Origin: Protula sp. h YS-2021
Taxonomy: Eukaryota > Annelida > Polychaeta > Sabellida > Serpulidae
DNA length: 64,000 nt
NCBI GenBank assembly: GCA_949752745.1
Contig: OX457027.1
Coordinates: 59,016,342 to 59,080,341 of the forward strand
Reading direction: 5' to 3'
The position numbers and the translations under genes are program-made. The notes beneath the pieces are model-generated. The model had not been told where the DNA came from. It saw nothing but the letters and a program-made list of their open reading frames with translations, and searched no databases. Below are positions 1-13,889 of this stretch, one piece after another (the stretch's first letter is position 1; each line of letters starts with the position of its first letter).

Positions 1-940
1 TACAACTTTTTAAAACGCAAGAAAGTAACAAAACGAACCACTTCCGTAAACAACGTGCGCTGCTCGTCATGGGGGAAGATGACGTTATTGGTGAAGGTCT
101 GTGTCATTTTTCTGTCAATTACGTAAGAACTGAGCTGTGACTGACAGCTTTTAATCGCGCAGCGTCAGCTTCTCGCACAGGGTAACACATTATTCTCCGT
201 TACTCGTGACACCACGTTTACATCATTTTTGTATTTTTTGTAAAGAAAACTGTGGGAGAAAGGTCTTAACATGCAAAGATATTTTCTCGTAACTATCATA
301 CGCCGTGGTTTCTTTAAGAAAAGAAACAGCGGTGTGTTGAATCAGCCGAATTAAATGAGGTAGTTGTAAATCAAAATAATTTTTTCTTTTATACGTTTTC
401 TTTTTTTTTTGGGGGGGGGGGGGGAGGGAGGGGGGCAAGGGTATATTTTTATACTGGGGGCGTGGATAGTAGTAGGTAGGAGCGGGTGACCTTCTCGAAT
501 AAGTGATTTCAGGACTTCTTTTTTCATTACTTTAATAAATAATACAGTACCAATTTTTTAATTTTTTTTCCCGAAACGGAAATGACACTAAGCTACTTTG
601 TAAGTACTTTAGTACTTGGCTGCATATTAAGTTAACGAAGGTACTTAACGAGTGAACAGAAAAATAGTGTACTTTGAAAGTACATAAGTTGAACTAAGGT
701 ATTTTTCAAGTTAGTGAAAACCTAACATATTTTCAGTCATATAATTTGTTCTCATTCTATTTAATACGGTGTTGTCACTTAATTTCTGTTGAACATTTTG
801 CGGAGTGTTAAACGCAGTGCCAGTCTGCGAGTACGGCATCACAGTCTTTCACATGAAAGTACTGAATTTTTCACCGTTCTGTTCTGCAGAAACGGGGGCT
901 AAATTTATCGTTAAAAGTATGTTGTTTGTACACTTTTAAG
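1..940. other. Gene-free AT-rich segment
   Basis: No coding or element signature was recognised. A pyrimidine run followed by a G-rich run occupies roughly 400-437. A short peptide-like stretch on the minus strand near 280-345 resembles one near 26520-26600 (VSFLKETT), possibly relics of one dispersed repeat. Confidence 0.4.
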
Positions 941-1609
941 TTAAAAAATCTCCGACCAGGTTTTTTGGATGAATGTCTTGAAATTTTGATTGAAGGTTGC
1001 CGACATTAGTGCCGGCCTGGCTGTTACTTGTTTGGTAGTTCACCACAAATTGGCGGAAATATTGGCCAAAAATCTTTTTTCTTTTTTTTTTTTCAAAACG
1101 TATCTCCTCCTTAGATTTTAATAGAAACGTACCAAAATTTTAATCTTCACCTACGCCTCACTGTCTTGAAATTTTAGATAATGGTAACAGGCATTACTAC
1201 CTACTTGACAATTAGTTATTTTGTTGTTTCATCACAAATTGCGGAAAACATGATCAAAAATCAATTCCTTACTAAAATCTTACTAACGAGTTATTTACCG
1301 TTACAACTCTTAGAGCGCACATACCTTACAGATACATAGTTAGAATATCTACAGGGGGCAGGATACGTAATTTCAATGTGCGTTTAATGTGGTTTGAAAA
1401 AATATGTTCATAAATATGTGTATGACATTAGAAAAGTCACAGTTAAAGATTTCGACTTTGTCAGATTTATTGCTCGATGCTGTGTCGTAGGTGTTGATAC
1501 TGAGGGAGTAGGTTTTGACGATCTTTTCACTGCCGGTGCCATCATCGCATGTAAGAAAAAAATATGTACATTAATTGAAAGAGCCCCGGTGAAATCCAGT
1601 GAAATCTAA

Positions 1610-2370
1610 AAGTGCAACACTTTCTAGGCCCGGATGAAAAGAATTACATTAAAACCTGTATGTCACAACCACCTTCAAGACCTGGGTGAAAATGACTTCT
1701 AGAAAACTTTACTACATTCATGGTATCGAAAAAGTAGCTTGTAGTGCTGTCTTCATGACCCGAATAAAAAGACGTAAAGTAACGATTCTGTAACGACAAC
1801 ATACAGATCGTGATAAAAAGACGAACAGTAAACTTGGTAGAAAAGAAATGTACAGTAAAACCTGTCAATACCGACAATCTTCCAGGATCAGGAGACCATA
1901 CCAAGACAAAGTCTGTCACGGTTGTAATTTTTTAGGTAATGGGTGTGATGGTATATTTGGGTAAAAGGGTTTATGTTGCGTTAGAAACCCCACCTATATT
2001 AAAGAAGGGGGGTATGGGCGACGCTTTTGCAAAAAGAAAAAGAAAAAAAAAACACGTATTGAGGTGGGTGGGTGATGTAATGTCCACTTTCTAGACCCAG
2101 ATAAAAGACGTACAGTAAAACAGTTTTGCAGTGACTTAATTCCAGACTCGAATAAAAGAGATGTCCATCAACCTCTTTGTAGTGACCACCTATTGGAGCC
2201 GTGTAAAAAGACACCAGTTCCAGCTGTTTACGGCTACCATTTTCCAGATTCGGTCAAAAAGACGTCAGAAGCCTTGTCTTTTGTGACCACATCCAATGCC
2301 CTAAGAAAGGACAAACAGTGAAATCTCTTTGTAATGACCATTTTCCAGACGTGGGATAAAAAAACGGATA
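1610..2370. repeat. Degenerate minisatellite, period about 52 bp
   Basis: Phrases of the type TTTCCAGACCCGGATAAAAAGACG followed by AGTAAAACCTGT and GTAGTGACCAC recur with drift. The GTGAC box lies near 2130, 2183, 2286 and 2336, and the AAAAGACG box near 1770, 1815, 2110 and 2260. I estimate at least ten diverged copies. Confidence 0.55.
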
Positions 2371-2761
2371 GAAATACCATTTGAACTGTTTCTGAAATGC
2401 GATCACAGGGTTTTTAGGATACATTTCAACAGTTCCGTTGATAAACAGTGACTGATTGCAATCCAAAGTTCTAACGGCAGCTCTTGTTGAATTTCAGTTC
2501 TCGAGGTTTAGTTAACGGAAGCGGTCAAAACCCAATTTCGTACTAAAATCTTAACGGACACCAAGTACGAAGTCTAACTCTCTTGAAATTTTTATTGAAG
2601 AAAGCGAATAGCCTGTCCTACTGTTACTGTTTTTCGTGATTCGCCATAAAATTGTGGAAATATAGGCGAGAAACCAAATTTTTACAGGAAAGTCTTAACT
2701 GATGACAGGGAAATAGGCTTACTGGAATGTTGATTAAAGATGGCAACCAGTCAGCAGTCAT

Positions 2762-2790
2762 TATATGTCTCCCGCTAAGGGAGACATATA
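2762..2790. repeat. Perfect 12-bp hairpin followed by GTCCGTCTGTCC
   Basis: TATATGTCTCCC at 2762-2773 pairs exactly with 2779-2790 across a 5-base loop. About 12 bases downstream comes TGTCCGTCTGTCC. One of several sites with this architecture. Confidence 0.7.
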
Positions 2791-3909
2791 TAGTATTTGG
2801 TGTGTCCGTCTGTCCACAGTGAGTTCTTGTGAAATGAATGAGTCGATTTTTGTCAAAACATACATACATATTGGGGTACATGTCTAGATGATGCCCGTAT
2901 TATTTTTTTTTTTTCGTTCCTTCAAAAATTCAATTTTTGGCAAATTTTTGAACATGGCATTTTTTTTTCACTTTGGCAGGCTAAATCTCCATAAGGCTCA
3001 GACGTCGCAAGAAGAACACACATATAGCGCAAATGTATACTGCAAACTTTTTGTTCATTACCATTGAAAATGTGTTTTTGGCGATTTTTTAAATTTCTGA
3101 TTTTTAAGTTTTTTTGCCATATTGTTGCGATATCTCCGAAACTGTGTGTTGGATTAGGTTGAAACGTGGCAAGAAGAACCCACATATAGTGGAGGTGTTT
3201 ACTGCGAAGTTTTTCTTCATTTTCTGTAAAAATGTATTTTAGGCGATTTTTAATTTTTTTTTGGCTCGCCAGTGTTGTGCTTTTATGCAAGGATTTTTTC
3301 CACGTGGCTGATTGGGGGTGGGGAAGACATGACCGTTTTTTGTTTTAACAAAAACACTGGCCAGTCTAGTTGTTACTTGGTTGGCTGTTACTTGTTTCCA
3401 GTTCACAAAAAAAATTGGCTGAAATATTGGCGAAAACCCAATTTCTTGATTAAAATCCTAGTTAGTGTTGCTAAAAAACTTTGTGTCTTGAAATTTTAAT
3501 TAACGATTATAATTAAATGTCATAAATCCTGACATCAGTATTTGCGAGCTTGGACATTGTCCATGGACATCCTTGTTGAGTGAAACATTGGGGAAGAAGA
3601 AAGACAGCCACAACGAAAGCTGTTGAGGAAAATACTGCTGTTACTTTGGAACGGTTTATTTTAGCAGCAAGTGCGTGTTGCCATGAAAGTGTTTTTCTCC
3701 GGTCTGTGAGATTAAATTACTGCTGCTGGAGCTGACCTAGTTATTTCGTTGTTAAGGAAGCATTAATAAAGTGATCTTTTATGCAAAAGTCGCAACAACA
3801 ATAATAAATTAATATTTGTTTCTTTTCAAAGCACACAGGAAGCATAAATTCATGGAGTTTTGCTTGAAAAAAAAGAAAGAATTCAGTTTACAAGCGAATG
3901 TTATTTTTA

Positions 3910-3975
3910 TTATCCCCCGTGTGACGGAGGGATAATGCTATGAAGCTGTGGGTCCGTGTGTCCGCCTGTCCACAT
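3910..3975. repeat. Hairpin followed by GTCCGTGTGTCCGCCTGTCC
   Basis: ATTATCCCCCGT is followed within 3 bases by ACGGAGGGATAAT, forming a 12-bp stem with one bulge or mismatch, then the GTCCG-type run about 18 bases later. Same architecture as 2762-2790 with different stem sequence. Confidence 0.6.
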
Positions 3976-4355
3976 GCGTCCGGCTATATCCCGGAAAAAA
4001 GGTTGGATTGTTTTTAAAATCTTACACACGGATGAAAGATATTGAAGGATTTTGTTGGGATTCATGAAAAATTGTCAAAAATGACAGTATCTTGAAATTT
4101 GGTAAAACTTGGCGTTTTGACGTAAGTTTGTCAAAATGGAACCTGTTCTCCAGGTTGTGTCTCTAAAAATATTCGTCGGATTTTTTAAATTTCGCACACG
4201 GATAAAACAGATACTGGAAATTGCTAAAATAACTTAGCTGTTGTCCAAATTTAAAAATGTAAAATTGTAAGAATTGTGAAAAGAAATCGTAATGCAAGTG
4301 ACTTAGGAAAATGACCTCAGCACCGATTTCACAGGCTACCCGCGGGACATGGGCG

Positions 4356-5137
<782 letters not shown>

Positions 5138-5265
5138 CTTAGGATCTATCCATAAAGTATGAACGCAGTAATGTGTTGACCCCTGCCCCCTTTGTGACGT
5201 CACGCAGTGTCTCTAAGATTAGCGTACGCACAGTGCGAGAACCCTCTATATGGATGGTCCCTTAG
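5138..5265. mobile_element. Small MITE-like element with inverted ends
   Basis: The left end CTTAGGATCTATCCATAAA and the right end, read on the opposite strand as CTAAGGGACCATCCATATA, are clearly related inverted repeats. The interior contains GTGACGTCAC. Total 128 bp, no coding capacity. The target duplication is not resolved. Confidence 0.55.
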
Positions 5266-7029
5266 CGGTTATACCATGTGTGAGCGTCCCTAAAATTCTA
5301 ACAGCCAATACATGAACATGAAATGGGTGTCAATTTCACTAGTACAGGAGAGATTTTATTTCAAAAAGACATTTTGATTTAATGGATCTGGATACGCACA
5401 CCAAAGGAATTGTTCACATCATCACACCACAGAACCTCTTAAATATCATATTTTTATGCAAAATTTCCATTTTCTGTGCTTTCGAGGATGTAGGTACTGT
5501 TCAATCGCATTTTCGAAGTTACGCGTTAATGTCTCGCTGTAACTTCAGAAGTTTCTAAGGAAGTTATCATGTACGAACGTTGACGTTTTTTTTTTGTTTT
5601 TTTTTATTATTATCACTTCATTCCAGTATATATTTTAAAACTCATACATATCAAGTTATGGCAACGCAAACATAGTGACAATTTTTTTTTTGGATGCTGT
5701 TAAGGAGAACAAGTGCTTTTTTTATACTCTGGCCAAACACTTTCTAATCAACTGATTTTTTTTTTTTTTTGCCCTCGGCCATCAAATGGCTAAGGGCTAT
5801 TGCTATGGTCGTGTCCGCCCGTTCGTTAACATTTACCTTGTTAACACGCTCTAGTCTACAGTTATTTGCCAATCGCTTAGCTATTTAAATATAGCTTGTA
5901 TGTGGACCAATGAATCTCCCTAATGTTTAAGAGCCATATCCGACCAAGGACAGTGGCTCAGCTGGACTTTGATAAGATATTTCGAATATTGCTAGTATAT
6001 GGACTATGAAACGAGCCTGTGACCGGCCTCAAACCTACTATTTTCCTTGTTTCGAATGTTACGGGTGGCTGAGGCCTTTGCATCTCTGATGCCTATGTTT
6101 TTAAATTCCCAAACAGATGGTGTGAGAGTGAAATTTGGTATATATGACGTTAAAACGTAAAAACCTCCCTTGTTCGAAGAATGGTGCCTACTCGTATTGT
6201 GCAATCATTCAGTACATTTGACCTGCAAACAACGCCGTGTGCTCTAAATCTATTCTCAAACTTGCGCATTTTGTACACCAATAACAATACTGAAAATTCC
6301 GAAATAAAAAAAAAAATTTGATTGTCCAGTGGCGCTAAGAAAACGAATCACGTTATAAAAAGTCGACGGAAAAATTAAAATTCACTATTTATAAACCTGT
6401 GTTAAAGTTTCTTTCAGTGTAGAAAAAATCAGTACAGATGTCAATAAAAAATGCAGAGATGTCAAAAGACGTCAATAAAAGTCATTTTAAGAACTCTAAA
6501 AAATTATAGCCACCCCCCTCCAAGTCCTTGTTCTATGTAAATTGAAACCCTCACCTGAAAAAAACCGGCTGTCCCCTATGTGTGGGAATACCTGCTCAAA
6601 TGTTTGGACATGTGTCTCATTTTGGGTAGAACCTGGTGATATTTAAACAAGCAAGTGTTCAGTGACACTGAAAACTAGTTTTGATCACAGGGTGTCTATT
6701 GCCGCGAAAACAAAACTACTTTGAGGTCAGGAAAACTAACTGAATTATGAAAGTAACTTTTATCAAGAACGGATGTCGTGATTGTCAATCAAAGAACCGC
6801 TTTAAAAAGATCTTTCTATATTTTTAAGGCATCAAAAATCATTGCTTCCATTGATGTTGCCCTTAATGGCGTTTAAGCAACATAATCCTTACAAACGAAG
6901 TATATCTGGTGTGTGATCATATGACCGATTTTATGGAATTGCATTTGAATTTAACATGTGGCTGTAGATCTACTGGAAGGTGTTTTTCTCTAAACTGGCA
7001 GACTATCGTCGCTGGGCTATACTCATTAC
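5266..7029. other. Gene-free AT-rich segment with one hairpin module
   Basis: Near 5772-5798 GCCCTCGGCCAT and ATGGCTAAGGGC form a 12-bp stem with two mismatches, followed by GTGTCCGCCCGTTCG. The rest shows poly-T runs and no recognisable gene. Confidence 0.45.
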
Positions 7030-8405
7030 TAGGGGTGTGACGGTACGCCATTCCCACGATTCGGTTCGGTTCAGTACAATTCAATTACTCGGTTCGGTTT
7101 TTTTTTTCAGTTCGATTTTGCGAAAATTGTTAAAATTGTGCCGAAATGGTATAATATTTGTAGGTAGCTGAATATTTACCGTTTAACAGTCAATATTGCC
7201 TTGTAGCTGTGTGATTTGAAACAAAAGCACCAGATTTTAGCATTTATAATGTTCAGATTGAGAAATTATAGACTTTTTTTAAAGGCATCACTCCTTCAAA
7301 ATATATTCCGTGACTTAGCACCTAAAACAGTTTCCCAAAAGACATAATAATGATTTTATTAGTACCCTGACGCCACGAAGTGGAGGACTAGAGTATTCGG
7401 ATTTGTCCGTCCATCTGCCTGTCTGTCTATCTACACTTGAGGTACATGATTTTGTGTAATATGTATCTCAAACCCGCGGGCGAATACAGCTGCAATACCT
7501 GTGCTAAAATGTTCCTTACTATATGCAGATGTGCAAGAAGTATTTTGCGTGTCGTTTAAAATATCTAAAATATTTAAAAATAACAGAAACTGCAAATGAG
7601 CATAAATATCAATATACATATTATTTCCCAGGATCGAACTAACAATTATTAATAATAAGTTAAAGTATCCTATAACAATCATTTAAGGTTTATTCTCACT
7701 TATGTTTAAGTATATCAGAAAGCAGTCATTTATTCCCCACACGTAGAACCTGTGGGGAATATCTGCGATCGACCGCAGGTTCTGTAGGTCGGTCGGTCGG
7801 TCTGTCATCAAGAGCTTGTTAACACGATAAGTTAAAAACTCCTGCAAGGATTTTCCTGAAACTTGGTGTGTAGCTTCTATGGAAACAAACACAGATCGGT
7901 ATTGTAAGTGGGCCAGGTTCGTCCAAGGAAAATGCACCAACTGGACTTGGAAAATTTCAGGTCTTGATTGATTATTGATGGCCGTGTTTAACTGATGGGG
8001 GGCCTGTGGGGAATATGTGGGCTATGCACACTGCTCTAGTTACAGTGTTGTTTTAACTTAAGAACATTAACAGAGTTTCTCAATTATAACGCCATAAACA
8101 ACACGTCTTCACACATATTATAAGACGTTTCATGTCTTGAGTTTTACTTAGGAAACATTAGGTTATTGCCACCCAAGGAACAGTTCACATTAAAATGTTA
8201 AGTGATAACTTGACATATGTATGCTGAGATTTTACAGTTGAGCGCGAAGCAGTACCTTATTTCATAGCTGTCCACTATCAGTAAAAATTTAACTGCAAAA
8301 AACCCCAGAAAATACCGCGGTTTTTGTCTTTTGGTTCTTGAACCGAACCGAACCCATAAAATCCCAGATCGGTTTTCGGTAACGCTGTGAACCGTAACTC
8401 CCCTA
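7030..8405. mobile_element. hAT-like non-autonomous DNA element with 8-bp target duplication
   Basis: The ends are inverted: TAGGGGTGTGACGGTACG on the left, and the right end read on the other strand starts TAGGGGAGTTACGGTTC. Both then reach TTCGGTTCGGTTC. The flanks CTCATTAC (7022-7029) and CTCATCAC (8406-8413) match at 7 of 8 positions, as expected for a hAT target duplication. No transposase is recognisable in the 1376-bp interior, which instead contains two hairpin/GTCCGTC-type modules. Confidence 0.7.
7733..8040. repeat. Nested hairpin module inside the hAT-like element
   Basis: ATTCCCCACA and TGTGGGGAAT form a perfect 10-bp stem, followed by GGTCGGTCGGTCGGTCTGTC and CTTGTTAACACG. CCTGTGGGGAATAT recurs near 8003, and GCTCTAGTTA near 8033 may mark the far end. 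Boundaries are approximate. Confidence 0.5.
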
Positions 8406-8413
8406 CTCATCAC

Positions 8414-10240
8414 TTGTGGGGAATTTGTTTTCTTTCTGTGTGTGTATGTACGTGTAAACAATATTTCAAAATGCTGCTCTTCCTACATTTCTGGTTCGAT
8501 TGTTTTGAAATTTGGGAGAACTGTTCCATTCAAGCTTCTGCATAAGAGGTATATTTTGTTTGGCAATTTGGCCAAAACCGGTCAAGACATTGGCCAAAGA
8601 CGATATAAAACTTGCAACAACAACAACAAAAATCCTTCTTGAAGGGCCTCCACGAGTCTCCCTGCCCCTTGCCTCGAAAGCACACTTGGTACGGTGATAA
8701 TCACGAGGCCGTGGGTTCAAGCCCAGCTCAAAGCGATTTTTTTAGTTGTCCTCCTTTATCGGTTTTATATTTGTAGTTTTGCCTCCTATAGAAGCAGTGA
8801 CTTGCGTTGTCGCATGTAAAGCCAGAGGTTGGGAGTTGAAGTCCCAGTCAGGAATCTATTTTTGTATGTGTTTTTTCTTGATTCTATATCTTTAGTGTTG
8901 CTCAATGTGCATAAAATAAGTATTGATGGAGATGTAGTATTTTTATTATCGGTTCGGCAAAAACCTTCCAAATAAACAGATAGCTTTAAGAGAAATCCTG
9001 TCCGATTACTTTTGACATCAGTGTTGACCAACCTTCCGTTCTACCAAATGTAAATTTTATCAAAATTGGTCGGTTTCTCATTCCACCTTTGCAATTTCTT
9101 TGCTTAGCGGCTGGGTGCAATGTCCACGGACGTTCTTGTTCCCTCTAACTCGAATTGTTCGTCACATGATACGGCCTGTTTGTGTGTGTTCTTTGGGTTT
9201 TTTTGCCATTGAAATAAGCCCAATATGCGTGCGTGGGTCTGAGTTGATGTAAGCGAATGAAAGTCCTGCGTTGTGAATGAACAGAACGGCTTCAAACAAG
9301 TTAGGTTTATTTGTGATTTGATTCATTTTAATTATTTTTGGGGTCCGCACCATATTCAATTCAGTGTCAACGAAGGTAATTACTTTGGAGCTATGCTAGT
9401 TTGGCTTTCTCAACATTCTTGTTTTTTTTTGTTTTGTTTTTTTTGTTTTTTTTTTTGTGAGCGTTTATTTATCAACAACTACTGATGGGGCGCGCTAATC
9501 TCTCTTCAAATTACTCTCATCAGCGGAAAGGTATGCTCGGGATGCAGTTTTCAAGTTGTTTTTGTGTTGGGCTTGCCGGGACTTGAAAGTGACTAAAAAC
9601 ACTAACAATATCACAGTAATCTTAAAAGAAAACTAAAACCGTATGTCCCTGTTTCCATACTTGAAAAGGATTATAACTTTCTAAATTAACATTTACGCAA
9701 AACAACTGTTAACTGGCTAAGAAAAGGAACTATATGCAAGGAACGTTCAGTGCAATAAACTATACCAGTGTGGTACTTAATTCCCACCGAAAGCAGCACT
9801 GCGTCAAAAAGATCCCTCTAAAAATTGTTTAATTAGGAAAAAATCGTTCCTAAAAACACATTTTATTGTAAACTAATTTCCTGTAAACCATAATTAAAAA
9901 AGCTGCAGAAGTTTAGAAATTCTAGTTCCTTCAGCTGTAAACAACACGGTAATAACAGGGCGTTGAGCAGTGTCAGCAGCAGAAAGTTTCGTTTATCCTC
10001 CATACTGAAAGAGGTGCAACAAGAAATTTTAGTGAAATAAACAATCTACTGTTTTAGATATTCTATCTCTTCAAACGGAATTTAAAGCATTGTATTATCG
10101 CTGATACATACTATTTGCGGAAGAGCAGCTTCCTACCAAACAGTGCACAGCAATTCCCACTTGGGATCTTCGTTTTCAACTACGGAAAACGCTTGCAGTT
10201 ATTTTGGAGGTTTCTACCCCTCTCCCCCCTCTTCTGTTTT
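8414..10240. other. Gene-free segment, T-rich runs
   Basis: Contains poly-T tracts (about 9420-9460) and two short stretches resembling tRNA T-arms near 8690 and 8830, but no complete RNA gene or protein gene. Confidence 0.4.
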
Positions 10241-10249
10241 CTCTTGCGT

Positions 10250-10990
10250 ATGTTTTACAGAAAACTCCTTAATTAATTGACACCGGAAGACCAAATTTTT
10301 GGCGTACGTATTGACAATAACATGATCTCGCCGAATCCACAGTTTTTGCTTGCCCTTTTCACCAAAACGGTTTCCAGAAAACTCCTCCTAGACTATTAGT
10401 TGGAGACTTTCAAATTTGGTGCAATTTTACATGGCAATAAGGTCTCGCTGAAACCGCGGTGTTTTTACATTGACCTCAAAGTTGAAGATCAAAGTGGTCA
10501 AAAGATTTTTCAAAACGCCGCTTTATCACGAAAAATGGCTAGATAAGGGCTCAAATCCTAGTGTAAACACATATACAATTTGAGTAAAGAGAGATTTCGC
10601 AACCCGAATCAAAGGTCACGCAAACTCGTATAACGTGAATGATATGCCAAGGTCGAAAACCAGAAGATGATCATTATCTCGAAAACGGTTAGAGAAACGG
10701 CGATTTTTTTGAGTTCATTTTAGACTCTTTAGGTATAAACATAAGACGGGCAACGGTAATTTTGAACTCGGTCAAGGCCAAAGTCGAAAATCGGAAGTTA
10801 CCTATTTTCTCGAAAACGGTTACAGAGAGAGATCATTTTTGGGCCGGAACAAAATTACATAGACGATACTACGGTTACTTTGATCTATGTAACCTTTTTT
10901 GGCCCGAAGGGTCGAAAAAGGCCTGCATTTCTCATGTAACGTCTTTTCAGGGTCGCCACGGCCAGGGACAAGTCAGGGAAAATATGATAA
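10250..10990 (+). repeat. Dispersed GGTCA-rich repeat, copy 1
   Basis: Shares ordered phrases with 33130-33930: AAAACTCCT, GGTCTCG.TGAAACCGC, CAAAACGCC, GGCTCAAATCC, then CTCGAAAACGGTTA and GAGTTCATTTT. It also carries GGTC-containing motifs. No coding sequence. Confidence 0.6.
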
Positions 10991-11219
10991 GGCAATCATT
11001 TTTAAAAACTTAGGAAAAAGTAAGGAAAGTCGAATATTGCAATGTTTCATTTCTTCCATTTCTTGAAGCACCGCGAGCAACCATTTGTTGATTTTTCTTG
11101 ACATGTTAATAGGGCCCTATGTATGTCTGTGGTTGAGTGCAATAAATTGTTACCTGCTCGTTCTGCAACTAATGATGACATAACCATTTTTGATTGTTTG
11201 ATGCATACTGTACTAACTT

Positions 11220-12560
11220 TAGGAATGCTTACAAGCTTTTTGGCATTTTTAGACCAGCCGACTTCGTCAGGCTGGTCTTAGTGGGGGGCATCCGTCTTTT
11301 GTATGTACGTGTGTACGCATGTATGTGTGCAATTTTTACTTAAACTGTTTTTTTTTCTCCCTCAATTTTGATCGGTCCCCACCTGGCTATCACTTTTTTT
11401 GACGATTGACGAAAAATTGACAAAATGATGGCACTTTTTGTGCCCGTTTTGACCCATTTATAAAATGCTACTCCTGCTACAGTTTTACTCCGATCGTTTA
11501 GATGTTACGCAGGGATGTTCCCCAGGGGTTCGCCTACGAGATGGCGGAACTTTGAAGTTCGGCAAAAACTTGAATAAATGGTAGTAAATAACTGAAGTGT
11601 CAAACCATTTATTTCTTTCAGTCTTTTTCAAGTAGTTATAAAATTTTAATCGATCGATGTCTTAGGTGCTTCTCCACCTGGACATGCCGAAATGGTGGAA
11701 GTTTAATTTTTTGTAAAATTGTGCAAATATCGGTAAATACGTGAATCGTCAAAACCCAACCTCTCCAACATCATTTTTCGGTTAGCTTCCACCCTGGAAA
11801 ACTCATTTTTGTGTATTAAAATTATGAAAATTTACGTCAGAAACAAAGTTCTTCATTTTTTGGCCCAACAGTATTCGTTTCAGAGTTTTTCGCTTTTTCC
11901 TTGTTTAGTAAATCGGCTGGGTCATGCCCTTGGACACGCTTTTTTTTTCTGGCAATCGGCCAAAAATTGGCCAAATGGGACGCATTAAAAATTTTTGGGT
12001 TACCAATTTCCAAATGCTTCTTCTACAGTTTTAATCGGATTCCCTTCAAATTTTAAATAAATGCTTCCTAGGTAGTGCTCTCTTTAGAAATTGTTTCTTT
12101 TGGTGGTTCTCCATAAATTGGCCAAATGGCGTTTTTTTTTTAATTTTCACAATGCTTCATCTCCCACATATTTGACTGGATTCTTTTAAAAGTTTGTCCG
12201 AATATTCCCTATAGATGGTCCCCTTTGGAAAAATTATCTGTTGGCGAGTCTCCAAAAAATAGCCAATTTGCGGCATTTCAAATCTTATTGTTTTCCGAAA
12301 TGCGTTGCCTGTTACAATTTGATTGGATTTTTTCGAAATATTGTAATAATACTCTTCGTGATGTTTTTTTAAGATTACTTTTTGCACACTTTCAAAATTT
12401 GGCCTTATGCCGCCTTCTGAAAATTTTAGGGATCGTTTTTTTTTTCAAAATAGTCCTTCTTCAAGTAATGTTATTCATATTGCTTTCCTTTTAATGTCTT
12501 AGTTAAACGTTAGGGGTTCTCTTGAAATTTGTTTTTCTGGGATCTGCAACAGATTAAGCA
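11220..12560. repeat. Degenerate repeat tract with a leading hairpin
   Basis: Begins with a perfect 9-bp stem (AGACCAGCC at 11251-11259 with 11270-11278) and CATCCGTC. It continues with drifting units built around GGCCAAAAATTGGCCAAAT and TTTTAATCGGAT phrases, similar to text near 1040, 3420 and 15300. No protein recognised. Confidence 0.5.
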
Positions 12561-13010
12561 AATTTCAGCCTGTGAAAAATGCTCAGTAACCGCTGTTTAA
12601 AATGCTACTGCCACTTTTTGGCAACCCTACAAGCCTATTGATACTCGATTCACTAGGCCTTGGGTGGTCATAATGTCCCCGGACATTCTTGCTTAAATAT
12701 TCGGCTTTTTATTCAGTTTCAGAGTTCTTACTTGAAACAATAAGTTGTTTCTCATTACTAATATTCAGACTACAGAATACAGGAGTTTGAGGCTAAAACG
12801 CGCGGGAGTCAGGCCCGCTTTTTTTTGCAGGGGAGGACTAACCCCTCCCCCCTCCAGCCCTTCCCACCCGACCGAACTTAATTTAATTCGAAAACAGGGC
12901 TACATTATAAATGTTAATTTCGCCATAAAAATCGAAATCAGCTTTTATGTGTAATGACTGGCTCTATATTACTGATTACGTTTGTTGACTGCAGTATATA
13001 TCGCGCTTTC
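12560..13010. other. Gene-free segment
   Basis: A C-rich stretch near 12840-12870 is the only compositional feature. Nothing else recognisable. Confidence 0.35.
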
Positions 13011-13019
13011 GATGGTCAG

Positions 13020-13420
13020 GAAAATGTCAGGAAAATTCATTTTGAAAATTGTGTGGTAACGATCGTTCGGAGTCAAAACGAATTCCGAATCACTCTTACC
13101 GCTTTCGAGATAAATCGTCCTTTCTGTCAGTTTTTCGAGAGGTCACATGACCTTGGACCTTGACCCTCTCGGTCGTGGTTCAGATCGCAAGGACCTTACA
13201 ACGCAAATCGTATATGTGTTTGTCCCCTGTTTGAAATTGCGGATTTCACGAAGTTTCCTCACCCGCTGCATATGTGCCAAATGTCTGCGTTAATCAGCCA
13301 GGGAGAACCATTTGGAAACGAGGTTTCCACATGTGAATTAGTACTTTGAAGGTGAAACTCTTCAAGGACCAAAAGGGTTTCTACTTCTACCGATTTCTGC
13401 ATGGTTTCAGAGTTCTCCTG
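13020..13420 (-). repeat. Dispersed GGTCA-rich repeat, partial inverted copy
   Basis: On the minus strand it reads GACCGAGAGGGTCAAGGTCC and then a CTCGAAAGCGGT phrase in the same order as the 33-kb copy, so it is a diverged member in opposite orientation. Confidence 0.5.
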
Positions 13421-13889
13421 CACTAATGGCGTTTTTGCACATATTTTATGCTGCCTTCATCGTACCGCACTCCAAAGAAACTACTCCCTGTGGATGTCAT
13501 GTTTAATAAAAATGTTATATGACCGCAACAATCACAAGATGTCATCCAGAGGCACGTCACAATCTTCCCCCTCCCTTCTAAATATGCACAAGAATAAAAA
13601 CAAATGTACAAAAACATTTGAACTTTGTATATCATCCATTAGAACTAGAACGATGTCGTACCGACGTCGTTATCCGTCGGTGTGCTAGGATAGTTTGAAA
13701 CCTTTCGGTCCAGATGCTCTACACATGTAATTAACACATGATTGATCTGTTGATTTGCTTTAAGATTTCCATCAATAAACAACGGACACCACTTTCATTC
13801 GAACCCCATTTCCGCCTGTTGTGTATTAGATCTGATTGTTCCTCAAACTCACCTTGAAATCCTCGAAAATAGTATTCATATTGAAAGAA

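Larger units (their letters stand above)
945..3500. repeat. Complex degenerate repeat tract (about 200-bp units around a minisatellite)
   Basis: A unit containing CTTGAAATTTT, then CACAAATTGGCGGAAATATTGG-like text and ACTAAAATCTTA recurs near 975-1140, 1163-1285, 2480-2700 and 3357-3500. The phrases are diverged but in the same order. Between them lie the minisatellite at 1610-2370 and a hairpin at 2762-2790. No protein was recognised. Confidence 0.5.

Noticed and set aside
8640..8860. tRNA-like T-arms (GTGGGTTCAAGCCCAG and GGGAGTTGAAGTCCC)
   Set aside because: No matching acceptor stem, D-arm or anticodon arm could be built around either. At best relics of a tRNA-derived SINE.
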